A stretch of 64,000 nucleotides of DNA, taken from Undaria pinnatifida. Its lineage: Eukaryota > Sar > Phaeophyceae > Laminariales > Alariaceae. The DNA is taken from NCBI GenBank assembly GCA_012845835.1, contig JABAKD010000100.1, positions 209,426-273,425 of the forward strand. The letters are read 5' to 3'. A program made the position numbers and the translations under genes. Below the pieces are notes generated by a model. The model was given only the letters and a program-made list of their open reading frames with translations. It was not told the origin of the DNA and ran no database searches. Of this stretch, positions 1 through 11,755 are shown piece after piece; within the stretch, counting starts at the first letter, position 1, and every line of letters begins with the position of its first letter.

Positions 1-113
1 CTTCTTTTTTTTCTCCCTCTAGATCGGTTTGTTGGTGACTGTAGCTGCCGCCCCAAGATCCAAGCCTGGATCCAACCTTCCTCTACACTTCCACCCCACC
101 AATCTCTACTCCA
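1..113 (+). other. 5' leader of the Ty3/gypsy element
   Basis: Pyrimidine-rich sequence directly before the first gag ATG. It is probably the untranslated leader of the retrotransposon. The 5' LTR and primer-binding site are not visible and must lie left of the window. No promoter motif is claimed. Confidence 0.4.
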
Positions 114-2859
114 GTGCAAGCGTCCCTCCCACCTTTCCTCGACATCGACATGGCTGAGAGATACGCTTCCGACACCAACATGGCTGGGGCCCACACCCCT
201 GATTCCCCCAGCTCCCGCGAGGAGCGGTACACCGCCAGGACCGCCCGCGCAAACATGGACGACATCCCGAACGTGGAATCCATTCTGGGCGATTTGACGC
301 CCCATACGGCCACGCCGGGCCCCCCTCCCCCGAGAGCAGGCACCTCCGGTGCCGGGCGAGAGCCCACTGTAAAGCCTGAGACCACTTCGCAGGACTCTGC
401 AAGCCCAATCTCGGACCCGGGGAACACCCAGGGCCACCGCGCGGTTTTTCGCGAGCGCCGCGCAGCCCTGCAAGCTCATCACGAACAGCTGGTTCTCCAT
501 CTAAAGGAGAGCGCCGAGCTCTTGCTTAGGCTCCCCCCATCCCCAACCCTTTCCACGAACCCATTCTCGCCGTCATATACGGCTACAGGTGCGACCGCGG
601 CCACTTCGGTCCAACCGCAGCCGCTCCCCTCCCCCACGCAACCTTCAGTGCCTGTGTCCTTGCGGGCACAGCCGCTGCGGGTAGCGCCAACCCATGCGCC
701 CGCCGAGACGCTTGGAGCCACTACTTTCCAGCTGCCACCGCCGGCCCAGCCGGTTACCACAACCTACCAGGTGCCACCGCCTGCCCAGCCCTTGCCCTCC
801 CCCACCCCCTTGGCATCCTCACGACCGACGGTTCTGCCGCGCGAGGCTATTGATTGGGATTTCTGCGACGCCACACTCCGCTGCATGCAGAGAACACGCG
901 GAGCAGCTTTCGCTGATGTCTCATCGGCGGCACACCGCCTGTGGGGTTTATTCGCCCCCGATAGCGACCCATCGGTCGCGTTCGTCCAGGCCCGTGCAGC
1001 CACAACTAGCGCATGCGACGAGCTCATCAGGGCCACCAACACCCTGGTACTCGCCCTTCGTCACTTCCACAACAACGCCGACCGCGGCTACGTGTGGAAC
1101 CAGACAGAGTACCGTCCCGACGCCACTGCACGCCCCCCCCCCCGCCACGACGGCCGCGCCCACTGCTGCGACGCCGTCCCAGCCCACCACGAACGCGCCC
1201 ACGCCGGCGACGGTCCCCAATCCGCCCACCAGGACAACGCCAGCCCGATCGGGACCTATGACGGACGACGAACATCATGCCGTTACTCGCCAGTACGACG
1301 TGGTGGACATGCGGAAGTTGACACCACTCGTACGCCTACCCTTCCCGGCCAACAGCGACGCCGCCGTCTACCTGGGCATGTTCCTCGCCAGCGTCAAACT
1401 GGCGATGAGGGAGATCCTCACAATCTGCGACGAGTCCGGAAAGCAATCATTTGACACACCCCCGTGGGTTAAGGGATGGCACCAAACCCTCCATAAATGC
1501 TTCCAAAAGGCTCTCGGGTATCCGCAGGTCATGGCGTCTCCCCTAACCCGCCTCATCGACGATTTCTTCGTCCAAGTTGTCCAGGAACTAGGCATCGACG
1601 GAACCGGACCGTCGGCTTTTAGGAAGCTGCTGCAGCTCCTAAACAACCACTTCAACGACGGCGACCAGGGACGCGCCTTCCAACAGCTGCACTCCTTCGG
1701 CGTACCGAGCTCAACTGACTGCTCCACGTTCCTGCGAGCGTTCAAGGAGCGTGTCTCGCTCGCACAGGGCACGGAGAAGATTTTCAAACCCAGTGACGCT
1801 ATGGTCGTCGAAATCGTACGCGGAGTTACCAGCAGTCAGTACCCGTCGCTGATGCCAACTCTCTACCCTGGGCGCCTCATGACGACCTCGCAGCCGTTCG
1901 CCACGGTTGCGGACATGTGGTCGGCCTTCGAGGTACTGGCAACGAACAAGACGCCAGCTATCAACGGCCAAGGATTTCATGCGACCTCTTCCGGCGGGCA
2001 TATTACGTACTCCTCTTCACCACCACCTCCTGCGCAACACACCAACACGCGTGGCCCCGGCACTCGTGCGATAGGTTCCGCGTCAAACCCACTAATCATG
2101 AACGTAGCTGAGGCCGACCGTGACCCATTCTGCGAGGACGAGCCCGACTGGCCTCTCCGACACTACGAGGAGGTGTACATGGTGACGACAACGTTTAGTA
2201 CGCAGGATCCCCCGCTGCTCACTCCGCTCCTGACGAGCTCGGCCCGTGCTCAAGCCCTACGCGCTCACGGTGGATATTGTCTTAACTGCAACGGTACGGA
2301 TCACAGCATGAAGACCTGCCCCCAGGACTTCATCAACATATCCGGCATCCTTAACCCTGCACTTGGCCAGCTAAACGATGGCGACCACGCCTACCGCCAA
2401 TGGCAACAACGGATGCGTTCTTACCGCCGGGGCCAGTACGAGCACAACGTCGACCGAAACTCCAACCGCTACGCCCACCGTAACGACAACCGCGGGGGCA
2501 CTTACCACAACAACAACCGGGGCGCCAACAACAACAACAACCGCTACAGCCACGACCACTCCAACCAACACCGGGGCAACAACGGACGCTCTAACAACAG
2601 ACGCCACAACAACGGCCGCTCCCACGACAACGGCCGCTCCCACGACAACAGCCGCTCCCACGACAACGGCAACCGACAGTCGCAAGGGCAGCAATTTCAA
2701 CATCGCCGCGCCGCCGCCGCATCGCAGTCGACAGCCATGACGGTACACGACCCGGCGACCTATGCCCCCCCAGCCGCCGCCCCGTCGAACATGCGGATCG
2801 GCAATAACAACGCGACCAACCCCAATCAACGACAACCGGGCACCTTTCGCACCAACTGA
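114..2859 (+). pseudogene. gag: Gag polyprotein with CCHC zinc knuckle (frame-broken)
   Basis: Retrotransposon structural protein that would form the virus-like particle and bind element RNA. The first part starts at the ATG at 114 and is readable to an 11-C run at 1133-1143. The rest continues in another frame to the stop at 2857-2859. The N-terminal third is Pro/Ser/Thr-rich. A helical capsid-like region spans about 1270-1970. A nucleocapsid zinc knuckle of form C-x2-C-x4-H-x4-C lies at 2278-2319. It is followed by an Asn/His/Arg-rich tail (2440-2690) with repeated GRSHDN units, probably an RNA-binding region. Joining the two halves needs a one-base shift at the poly-C run. No other stop interrupts them. 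Identity as Gag is firm from the knuckle and its position; the exact start is less sure. Confidence 0.75.
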
Positions 2860-3800
2860 AGAGCCGGTGGTGGAGCAACTGCAGCATCTCCGCCAACAGC
2901 ACTTGCTGCGAAGACCGGGTCTCAAGACGCCCGAGTACACCACGTGCGTCACGACCCCCTGCCCCCTGTCCCCCTACGTCCCCCCCCTACCCCAGCCCGA
3001 ACCCCAACCACTTGTTCAAGCACTGATCCTCTTGTTCCAGTGATTGCCTTGAGGTGTGGGCAGGAGGAGGCCAAGACGTCGGGCCCTACTGGGATGCTCC
3101 ACTCGACGCCTTTCCGCGATGTGCAACGCTACCTGCCGACTATCGCTGAGATTCCAGACATTGCTAACCTGGGCGAAGTCTCGACGATTACGACTACCAG
3201 CGGTTCCGGTTCACACGAAACGGCTGTTTCGTCTACCGGGCCATCGCCCCCTGAGCTCGCCTCGACCCCAGATTGGCCACTGCTCACCCGCTCGTCACAG
3301 GACGTGCGCCCTTTTAGTGGCAACGTTGGGCCCGCGAATGACGGTTTCCCACTCGCTGCCACGATGTTGACAGCACCACTGTCCCTGAGCTCGAGGGACA
3401 GCCCCGTCGTACAGATGGAAGACTCGCGATCACAGTCGACCAGGACATGCTCTGAACACCCTGCCCCGTCATCTTCGCCGGCTTCACGCTTTGCGTGGAC
3501 TCGGGCCACAGGATCTGCATGCCCTAGCGAGTACAGCCCTGCTCTCCAAACGCCTGAAGACAGGACCTTTCAGGGTATCCCCGCCCAGCGTGCGCGCCAC
3601 CGCGTGGACCCTCCCGGTACCTCGGCTTCGCTGAGCAATTCCCCCGCGAACTCGGGCGTTCAAGTCAGCACCGCCCGATCGGACCTGACTCTACCCCCGA
3701 CAACGCCACACGGCGACATTCCCAACAATCGCCGACACCCACCCCTGCAACACCCTTCCGACGACTCGCCCTCGCCAGCACATGACACCGCGGACCCCCC
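2860..3800 (+). pseudogene. Gag-NADAR linker, Ser/Thr/Pro-rich (frame-broken)
   Basis: Readable sequence between the zinc-knuckle protein and the NADAR domain. A short stretch in frame 2 contains EEPVVEQLQHLRQQH (about 2850-2910). It gives way near the poly-C run at 2980-2987 to a 319-codon open stretch in frame 1 (2944-3903), rich in Ser, Thr and Pro with no domain I recognise. This runs into a C6 run at 3795-3800, after which the NADAR frame begins. It is most likely a disordered spacer of the polyprotein. It could instead be the start of a separate NADAR-bearing ORF, since the sequence does not show which frame joins are real. Confidence 0.4.
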
Positions 3801-4375
3801 GATTCTTTCCATTTCTTCTGGAACTCCTCGTCCGTCTTCTCACAGTGGTACCTGTGCGACATCGAGTACGAAAGCGTCACGTACAACTGCGCCGAACAGA
3901 TGATGATGGCGCAGAAGGCTGCGCTCTTCGGTGACACCGCGACAGAGCTCCGCATCCGAACCACCCCCGACCCCGCCGACCAAAAATCTCTTGGACGCAC
4001 CGTGTCCGGCTTCGACCAGGAGTGTTGGGAGCGACATCGCTACGACATCGTCCTCAACACCAACTTCTGCAAGTTCAGCCAAAACCCGGACATACAACAA
4101 GCGCTCGAGGCAACTGGCGAGAAGCACATCGCTGAGGCCAGCCCGTACGACCTCGTCTGGGGCATCGGCTATAGGGCCGACCACCCGTTTGCCTGCGAAA
4201 GGGCGCGCTGGCGCGGTCGGAACCTGCTAGGCCGGGTACTTATGGACGTCCGCGAACGCCTTTGCTCAAGCCTCCACGCCACAAGCGCCCTCGCCCCCTG
4301 CTCCGCTGAGCCAACACCCACCACCACCGACGCCAGCCGGGTCTTCCCCACCGCAGATGGCATCCACGAGACAAG
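3801..4375 (+). CDS. NADAR (YbiA/DUF1768-like) domain within the retrotransposon
   Basis: The NADAR hallmarks are readable in order in one frame. They are an FSQWY block (about 3840), a Y-x-CAEQ-MMAQKA-LFGD block (3875-3930), SLGR-V-GFD with a following W and R (3990-4035), a KFSQNP block (4070-4090), TG-x4-EASPYDLVWGIG (4112-4170), and WRGRNLLG-VLMDVRERL (4209-4262). The domain is complete and stop-free, about 155 residues, the usual family length. NADAR proteins such as bacterial YbiA act on ADP-ribose-linked metabolites, and some remove ADP-ribose from guanine bases. The frame enters at the C6 run 3795-3800 (a TGA at 3783 closes it upstream) and leaves at the 12-C run 4376-4387. It would therefore be a polyprotein segment rather than a free gene. 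Function in the element is inference: it may reverse ADP-ribosylation of element nucleic acid or alter host NAD/ADP-ribose signalling. Confidence 0.8.
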
Positions 4376-4387
4376 CCCCCCCCCCCC

Positions 4388-5042
4388 TTCGACAAACGCC
4401 GGGTACCCCGCTTGGACTCCTTCTGCCACCCTCCACCCCGGACGCCTTGCCCAGCAGCCACTTCGCTCGGGTCTCCGCCGTCGACGGCGCAACCAACCTA
4501 TACCCCGCTACTACCGCGCCGACGATACCAGAACATGGACCGTGCCTTACAAGCGGCATCCTAACTGTCGACGACGCGTCGTTCACGACCGAAGTACTAG
4601 TCCACAGCGGACCTACCGCCGCCAAACGCTGCAAACTCGTGGCGCTGCCCGACACAGGCTCCCCTCAGTCGTTCATCACCGCCGCCGCCGTGGAACAACT
4701 GAAGGCATCCCGGTCAGCAACGGATGAGTGCGAGCGACAGAACTCACCTCGTTCATGGGGAGATTTCGGAACCTCGACTCCCCTCTCCACCTCCGTTTCC
4801 ATCCGCTTAAGCATCCAGTTTAAGCACCACCGAACCCCCACCGCCGCCCTGGCAGTATGGGCTTGCGTCGTTCCTGCAGGAACTATGCAGCATCCCATCC
4901 TCTTGGGGCGAGATAGCTGGATGCGCTTCGAGCGACGCTCGTATACCACGCTCCCGCGACAGCCCCAGCTGCCACACCAGCCCCCCCAACCGACCCTGGG
5001 CGAACTTTCCCTGCACCACCATGACACCAACAGGCCTCCGCC
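4388..5042 (+). pseudogene. pro: Retropepsin-type aspartic protease
   Basis: Frame-1 segment entered after the 12-C run at 4376-4387. It carries the catalytic block LVALPDTGSPQSFI (about 4639-4680) and the downstream HPILLGRDSW block (about 4885-4920) of the hydrophobic-hydrophobic-G type seen in retropepsins. It would cleave the polyprotein. Its N-terminal part is Pro/Thr-rich. The segment must change frame again between the frame-3 TGA at 5022 and about 5045, where the RT-side reading VYHLRFAGTK begins. No clear homopolymer explains this break. The DTG is intact. Confidence 0.7.
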
Positions 5043-7700
5043 TTCATTCCCGACGACCGATACACCGACGACGTCTACCACCTCCGGTTCGCCGGCACGA
5101 AAGTTATTTCGCTTTCCTCCTCGCCGAAGCTCATCAAGGTCAACCTCGTGCGCCAGTCAGGCGCCCCGGCGTTTACCGGGCAGTACATGGTCAACATGCT
5201 CCCCCGCGAGGACCTTCTCACCGACAAGGTAATTTTCGTCTCTGACGGACACCAGACTATCCCATTGTCAGGATCAACCGATCTCGAACCGGGCGACCTC
5301 CTCGGAACCTCCCTCTCCCCGCTGGTGCAAGTACCACTAGCCACCCTTGGGCACCCTTCTTTGGACCCCCCAGCCCCTCCACCTACGCCAGGCGTACATG
5401 CCCTACACGACAACATCCCTGTGGCCAGCGAAAACCCCTCACCAGCCGATCCCCACGACCCACCGACAGCACCGTGCCCACAGCTCCTTGCACGCCTCGA
5501 CACCGATCAACGACCTAGCTTCCTCAACCTCTGGGACCGTCTGCCGCCGCATCTGCGCGACATCATCTTCGACCTCCACGGTTCCGGATGGTCCCCATCG
5601 GTGATCGACAGCCTGGGAGATGTCCTCTGCGAGTTTCTGGACGTCTTCTCCACCTCTAAGACCGACTTCGGCCCGTGCTCATTGATGCTGTTCAAGATCA
5701 CCGTACCTCCGGACAGCGAACCAGTTACCTCCCGCCCGTACAGGATCAACCCCATCCTTGCCAAAAAGGCCGACGCCGTCCTCGACCAGTACCTGGCCGC
5801 CGGCTTGATTCAGCATTCGACCTCACCTTACTCCAGCCCCATGGTCGCCATCCCGAAGAAGGACGGCGGTGTCCGCATCACCATCAACTATAAGAAGCTG
5901 AACGCCATCAGCTCCCTCGGACAGCTTCCCATCCCCCGCGTTGACGAGGTCCTCGATTCTTTAGGAAAAGGGCGCATTTTCTCCCTCCTCAACTTGGTCT
6001 CCTCGTTCCACCAAATCACCATCGACAAGGATATCATCCCTTTGACGGCGTTTTGCACGCCAGACTGGCTCTTCGAGTGGCTTGTGATGCCGCAAGGCAG
6101 CAGTGCCTCCCCCGGTTGGTTCGTTAAGGTTATCAACGAGGTCATCAAAGGCTTGGAACGCGTCGCCGCGTACCTCGACGACATCATCGTCTTCGACCCC
6201 GACCCCGCCGACCACGTCGCCAACATCCGAGCCCTTTTTGGTCGCCTCCGTAAGCACCACCTCAAACTTTCTCCCTCCAAGGCCAAAATTGGCGCCACAA
6301 CCGCCGACTTCCTGGGGCACACCATCTCCGCTGGCGGCTACAGCCCCAACTCCGAAAAGGTCGCCGCCCTCACCAAAATGCCCATGCCCACCGACAAAAA
6401 ACAGGTGCGGTCACTCCTCGGAGGTATCAACTACTACGGCAAGTTCCTACCGAACCTTTCCAGACGCCTTCGCCCCATCAACGCTCTACTCAAGCAGGGC
6501 GCCACCTTCGACTTCACCCCCGCCATGGAAGCCACCATCCGCGCCATCTTCCACGAACTTACCGAGCCACCGATCCTCGTCTACCCCGACTGGGACGCCG
6601 TCGCCGACGACTCCCGCCCTTTCCGCCTCTACTGCGACGCTCGCATCGACGGCTTTGGAGCGACTCTCGAGCAGGAACAACCTGACGGCTCCGTCCGCCC
6701 GATAATCTACATCAGCCGCGCCACTCTGGACTCCGAACGTTCATGGACACCCCTCGACCTCGAGGCCGGCAGCATCGTTTGGGCGATCAAGCGACTACGC
6801 GGGCATCTGTGGTCCACTCGTTTCGAAATTTATTCGGACCACAAGGCGCTCGAGAACATCGCCAAGGTTGGCGAGCACAATGCTCGCGTCCGGCGCTGGC
6901 TCGAGTTCCTTTCGGCTTACAACTACACACTGAAGTACCGCAAAGGTACGGCCAACGGCAACGCCGACTTCCTTTCACGCCTACCACAACCAGCCACCGA
7001 CGCCGACCGCACCGGGCGCAACCGCCTCACTGGGCCGGACACTGTTGGCATCTACCCCATCCGCCCCTGCGGCTTCGCACCGAACGAGCCGCCTACACCG
7101 GGTATCGGCTTGGGTGGGCTCGTGTCCCCCCCTTCAAGACCCATTCCAACAATCCAGCCTCTTCCCTTCACCGCCGACGACTATATCGACTTCCGCCTAC
7201 TGGGATCACGCATGGAGCACCACGGCATCCCCAACAACTTCGTCGGGCCTATTTTGACCCGCGACTCCACCGCCAGGCCGCTCGTCAGCTCCGAGAATGC
7301 CGCCGTGAACACCGGCGCTCCTCCTGGTTCGGCTTCCAGGCCACCCGTCGTCTCCCCGCTGTCCACCATTGGCGCCACGGAACCACCGCCTTCTGGTCTG
7401 ATCTCTTCACGGACCCGCCATCGCGCCGCCGCCGCCGCGGGAACCCCCCGACCTACCGCAGACTATGGGTTCGGACGCCGTCCGAAACCAACCGTATCCA
7501 GAAGATCTACATCTACCCGTCGACCGCACACTCCCCCGGCCGGGGCCCAACCAAGGCTTCCCCCGACGACAACGCCTCCAGCTGCCGTCCCCACGCCGCC
7601 CGCGTCACCCGCACCAACCGCACCAAGACCGGCCCCTCCTTCGACGACTTCTCCGACGTCCCAATCAACACCGCCACTTCTGCTCCCGGATCCTGTTGTC
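5043..7700 (+). CDS. pol: Reverse transcriptase and RNase H (RT first Asp replaced by Asn)
   Basis: One stop-free frame of about 880 codons. RT blocks seen are IPKKDGGVRITINYKKL (5854-5904), LLNLVSSFHQI (5983-6015), MPQGSSASPGWF (6088-6123) and YLDDIIVF (6170-6193), followed by a gypsy-type thumb (LGHTISAGG, LLGGINYYGKFLPN). RNase H follows with its D-E-D residues in YCDARIDGFGATLE (6630-6671), PLDLEAGSIVWAI (6749-6787) and IYSDHKALE (6829-6855), ending near FLSRLP at 6985. A Pro/Ala/Thr-rich linker then runs to about 7700. In Ty3/gypsy RTs the block before SSFHQI or SGYHQI normally has Asp (L-D-L). Here the codon is AAC (Asn), so this copy is predicted to be RT-inactive unless the base is a sequencing error. 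The ATG at 5148 is not the true start, because coding similarity begins upstream. Confidence 0.85.
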
Positions 7701-7734
7701 GACCTAAACATCGACCCCACCTCCTCGCCCGCGT

Positions 7735-9973
7735 TGAGCGCTACACCTACAGAGACTGGGCGCGCGAACAACGCGCAGAGCCCGTGTGCTACGCCGCCAT
7801 CCGCTTCCTATCGTTGGACTCCCCTTCTCCGCCGCCGGCTGACCTCTTGGATTCCATCCCCTCGGCGCAGCGCCCACTACTCTCCGACGTCCTCGCGCTT
7901 GCCGCCAAAGGCAGACTCCACCACACTGACGACGAAACAGCCCTCCTGGTCCAACGACCACCCACATCTCAACCCGGGAACAGCCTCCCGCCACCCGCAC
8001 CCTATCCCCCCCGCGTCTACGTTCCAATGCTGATGCGCCCCTGGGTGCTGAACACATGCCACGCCGACACCTCCCTACACCTTGGAGTTACCCGGACGGT
8101 TCGCATGCTGGCACGGTTTTACTGGTGGATCGGCATGGACGTCTCCGCCCGCTGGTGGATCCGCCGCTGCCTTCACTGCCAGGCGCGCAAGACCTCCCGA
8201 CACACCATTCGCTGGCCGACGCTCTCCCTCCCTTTACCCAACGGCCCTGGCATCACCGTCAGCGTCGACTACTTCGGGCCCCTACCTCTCACATCGCGCG
8301 GGAACGTGCACATCCTCTTATTTACCGACCGTTTCAGCCGCCGGGCCGACATGTTCGCTGTCTCGGCAGAGAACTTCACGGCCGCCGGAACTGCCGACAT
8401 CCTGCTCAACGAGTACATCTCTCTCAGGGGGTGCCCGGTGACGCTCCTCTCCGACAATGGCCAACAATTCACCTCCAAGCTGGCGACCATCGTCTACGAC
8501 CGCGTCGGCATCCGCAAGGTCAACACCAGCGCCTATCATCCCTGCACCGACGGCGGCGTCGAGCGGGTCAACCATGTACTGGCCCAGATGCTCTCCATGG
8601 TTGGCAACGAGAAGCAAACCGACTGGGACGTGCTACTGCCGCACGTGTCGGCGGCCTACAACAACTCTGTCAACGCCGCCACCGGACTGGCGCCCAACGA
8701 GATCCAAATCGGCCGCCTACCACGCCTCCCGCTCTCGGTCTTCGAACCCGAAAACATCGGCGGTCACCAGAGCCTGGATCGCGACCACCTAGTCTACATC
8801 AACCTTGCCACCGACCGGCAACAACGCGCCTACTCCCTCGTCCGAGAGCTCCACCGACTCACCGTCTCGCGTCTACAACGCCGCAACGCGCACATCATGG
8901 CCGCCCTCCTCGCCTCCCCCCCTTTCTCCGTTGGCGGCTGGGCCTGGGTCTACAACTCCGCCTCCACTATCCGCCAGGGTGCCAAGAAGGGCACCGACGC
9001 AACCGTTCTGAAGACGAAACTCTCGTTGATCTGGAACGGGTCTTTCAAGATCCTCGCGGTGGGCCCGACTGCAGCCTCCGACACCCCCGACAACCGGCCG
9101 CTACAAGACAAGCTGCTTTTCCTCGATCTACCTTCAGACCTTCCGGGACGGGACTCCGAACCACGCGTCTCCGTCAAACGGTGCAAGCCCTGCCACAACC
9201 CCGACGACACCAGCGACATACCCAAGCACCTACCAGCGGACCTCACAACATACGTCCTCACAGCTTCCGCTGCCAAGTCCCCCCCCTACCACGTCACCCT
9301 CGACGACGTCACACCACCACCGGAGCGCCTTGAGGTTGAGCAAATCACCGGCCACCAACTCGTACGCGGCCGCGGCGGAGTCATCGCCGTCCTATACGAG
9401 ACCCACTGGACCGGACTCCTCAGCCCCTCGTGGGAACGCAAGCTCGACCTCCAACACTTCAGGCGCCATATTTTACTCTACTGGTCCGGAAAGCCGACAC
9501 AACACCGTCAGACCAACCGCCTCTACCGCCAGATGCGCATCGGCGCCGCACACCGCGAGCTCTCCCGATCTCAAGGCCAACTCTTCCTCGCCCCCGGCTA
9601 CACCCTGGGCCCCCGCGACCTTTGGCTTCGCAATTTCAGAAACTCCACCCTCCCCTCCGGGGCACACGTTTGGTACAAGGCACGTGATGGCCTCTGGTGG
9701 CTAGGCAAGATCGCTCACCGCGCGCCACCGGACGTCTCTTCGCGAACCCCCCCGGACCCTTCCCCGGGTAGTTCCTACATCATCAGGTTCCTAGACGACC
9801 CCGGCCCGATCAAGATCGACCTCCAGCTAACTCGCTACACTACCGCCCGGAATGCCGTCTCCGGATCGTGGTGCCTTCAACGCCATGGGCATGGGAGCCT
9901 ATCCCGTGGGTTGCTACGGAATTCTGATGCTTCCCGCGGCGCCCCTACCGTTCCAACTCCCCCCCTTGGTTAG
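7735..9973 (+). CDS. int: Integrase with chromodomain and Tudor-like C-terminus
   Basis: Frame-2 segment ending at the TAG 9971-9973. An HHCC zinc-binding domain is visible (H-x6-H near 8059-8082, C-x2-C near 8165-8180). The DDE core follows: Asp in SVDYFGPLP (8262-8288), Asp in LLSDNGQQF (8442-8468), Glu in GGVERVN (8552-8572). Counting gives 35 residues between the second Asp and the Glu, the integrase spacing. After a GPxY-like region, a chromodomain is readable at about 9327-9484 (LEVEQITGHQ, ETHWTGL-SPSWERKLDL). A Tudor/Agenet-like segment follows at about 9660-9840 (VWYKARDGLWWLGKI, YIIRFLDDPGPIKIDL). The chromodomain would steer insertion by reading histone marks. The Tudor-like part may be a second reader. 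The segment joins the RT frame by a break around 7700-7735. All integrase catalytic residues are present. Confidence 0.85.
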
Positions 9974-11755
9974 TTTCGGGTGTTTTATCTGTTTTTGGTT
10001 ATTCTACAGTAGTTTTGGGATTAGTTCTTCACGGTCAGCCTTCTACAACAGCTTTGATAGTACTACCTCATGGTTAGGCCTTTCACCTACGGTAGCATTG
10101 GGAATGATTCTTCATAGTCAGCCTTCAACTTGCAGTAACTTCAGTGGTATTATCGTGGTCATTCTTCCGACTTAGAGTGTTTTTTTTTTTCGTCATGCCT
10201 TCTCGTGGTTAGCCTACAACCGTTGTCAGCCTTTGAATTTGGTTTTAACATTGTGGTGTCCCTCGTAATACCTCCGCTTTTGGTTTGTTCTTCATACCAG
10301 CGTTTGCTTCTCTTTCTCACCACCATCGATTCCGTCTGTCCCACTCCGTGACGGCTGACAACTCGTGGTGGTAGAGCAGTATTCATAATTTTCTGCAGTA
10401 TGCAGTGTTTTAGGTACGCCCGTCTGACGACCCGGTCTTCCTTTGCCCCACTCTGTGATGGCTATCGAACCAGGACCGCCTCGTACCTAGGGTGTGTTAA
10501 GGTGTTCCTCCCCCTCTCTTTTTTATGTTTTTTTTTGTTTTCTCTCCACCACTACGGTCTCTGCTAGTCTCGTTTCGTCCAGGCTTTCGAACCGTGGTCG
10601 TCTCTTTTTCTTCTTGTGTTTGTACTTCACGATTCCTCCGCCGATACTCGGTGATTTTGCCCCTAGGCGCTCGATCTTTGTGTTGTATCCCGACCGCCGC
10701 CGGTGCCGCTTTGCCCTGACGGCATCGCCGAGCTCTAGGTTTGATTGGTTTTCTGCGCACTTTGCCAAGTAGGGCCCCGGCAGCCTTGCAGACTTGCAAG
10801 ACCACCAGAATGCCGGCCATCCTTTCTTTCTTTGTCTTCTCGTGTTTTCTTCGTGTTTGGGTCACGGTAGCTTTTGCCGCCCCGCAAGGCTGCCGAATTC
10901 TCAGTAATCATATTCCTGCCACGGTTGATCCCCTGGAACTGTGCTCAGGTTCCCGTGAACTTCCCAATCACGGCGGTAATTGTGCTCTCCCTTTCTTATG
11001 AGTCTTTTGGTTCCTGTTTTTTTTTTTTCTAGGTGTACACGTTGCGTTGCCATTCTACGCTATATGACGCGCCAGTCGACCCCCCCTGTAGGCGTTGCTT
11101 TGGCATGCTAAGTCCGTCGCTCAGCGCTGCTGACATTTTTTCTGTGTTGAACGAATTAGGTCGATCCACTCGCGTACCTCTTTGGCTACCCTGACTTTCT
11201 GTTCGTGTTGGTTGAGTTACCTTGCTACGTTTGCCGGTGTTGTTCCCAGCGCAAACAGACCTACCAAGGCGCCATGTCGTTCGCTCTACCAAACGGTCCT
11301 AGCAGCCCCTTAGTTTTAGCAAGCCTTACGGCAACCTAGCAGCGTTCGTTTTGCCTTACGTGTTAATTTTCATTTTCTTCGGGCCTTGGCCACGCGGCTA
11401 CGCGTAATGCCTCCCGACCATATATACTTTCGAATTTGGGTGATGCCCCTTTGCGAGCTTTCGAGTAACCGACCCTGTACGGCGAATGACTCTCCGTTCG
11501 CTCCCCCCTGGGCCCTACATAGATCGCTCCGGTAATATGTTTCTGTTTTTCTTTGCCTTCGCTTTGATCTCTGCCTTTCTTAGCTGCCTTCCCTTTGTCT
11601 TGAGGTTTCCTTTTTGGTCTCAAGTTTCCCATACTCTACATAGGTTGCTCCAATCTGGGTTTTCTGTTTTCCTCTATCTTCCTATGGCCTTTCTTTTAGC
11701 GATCTGCTTTATTAGTGAATAGCCCTATCCTTGGAGTTTAGGCCTCATTACGAGG
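9974..11755 (+). other. T-rich 3' noncoding region of the element, no gene
   Basis: About 1.8 kb without a plausible gene. The strand is T-rich after the C-rich coding part. Short internal repetitions occur, for example 'ttcttcaYRgtcagcctt' near 10026 and 10110. It may include part of a long 3' LTR. With the 5' LTR off-window I cannot mark its start by comparison. Confidence 0.4.

Noticed and set aside
6743-7734. Upstream third of the frame-2 ORF overlapping RT-RNase H
   Set aside because: The conserved RT and RNase H reading is in frame 3 there; frame 2 becomes meaningful only from the integrase.
7704-9276. Antisense and +1 ORFs across the integrase (e.g. 8056-9333)
   Set aside because: GC-rich third positions open shadow frames; no domain is seen in them.
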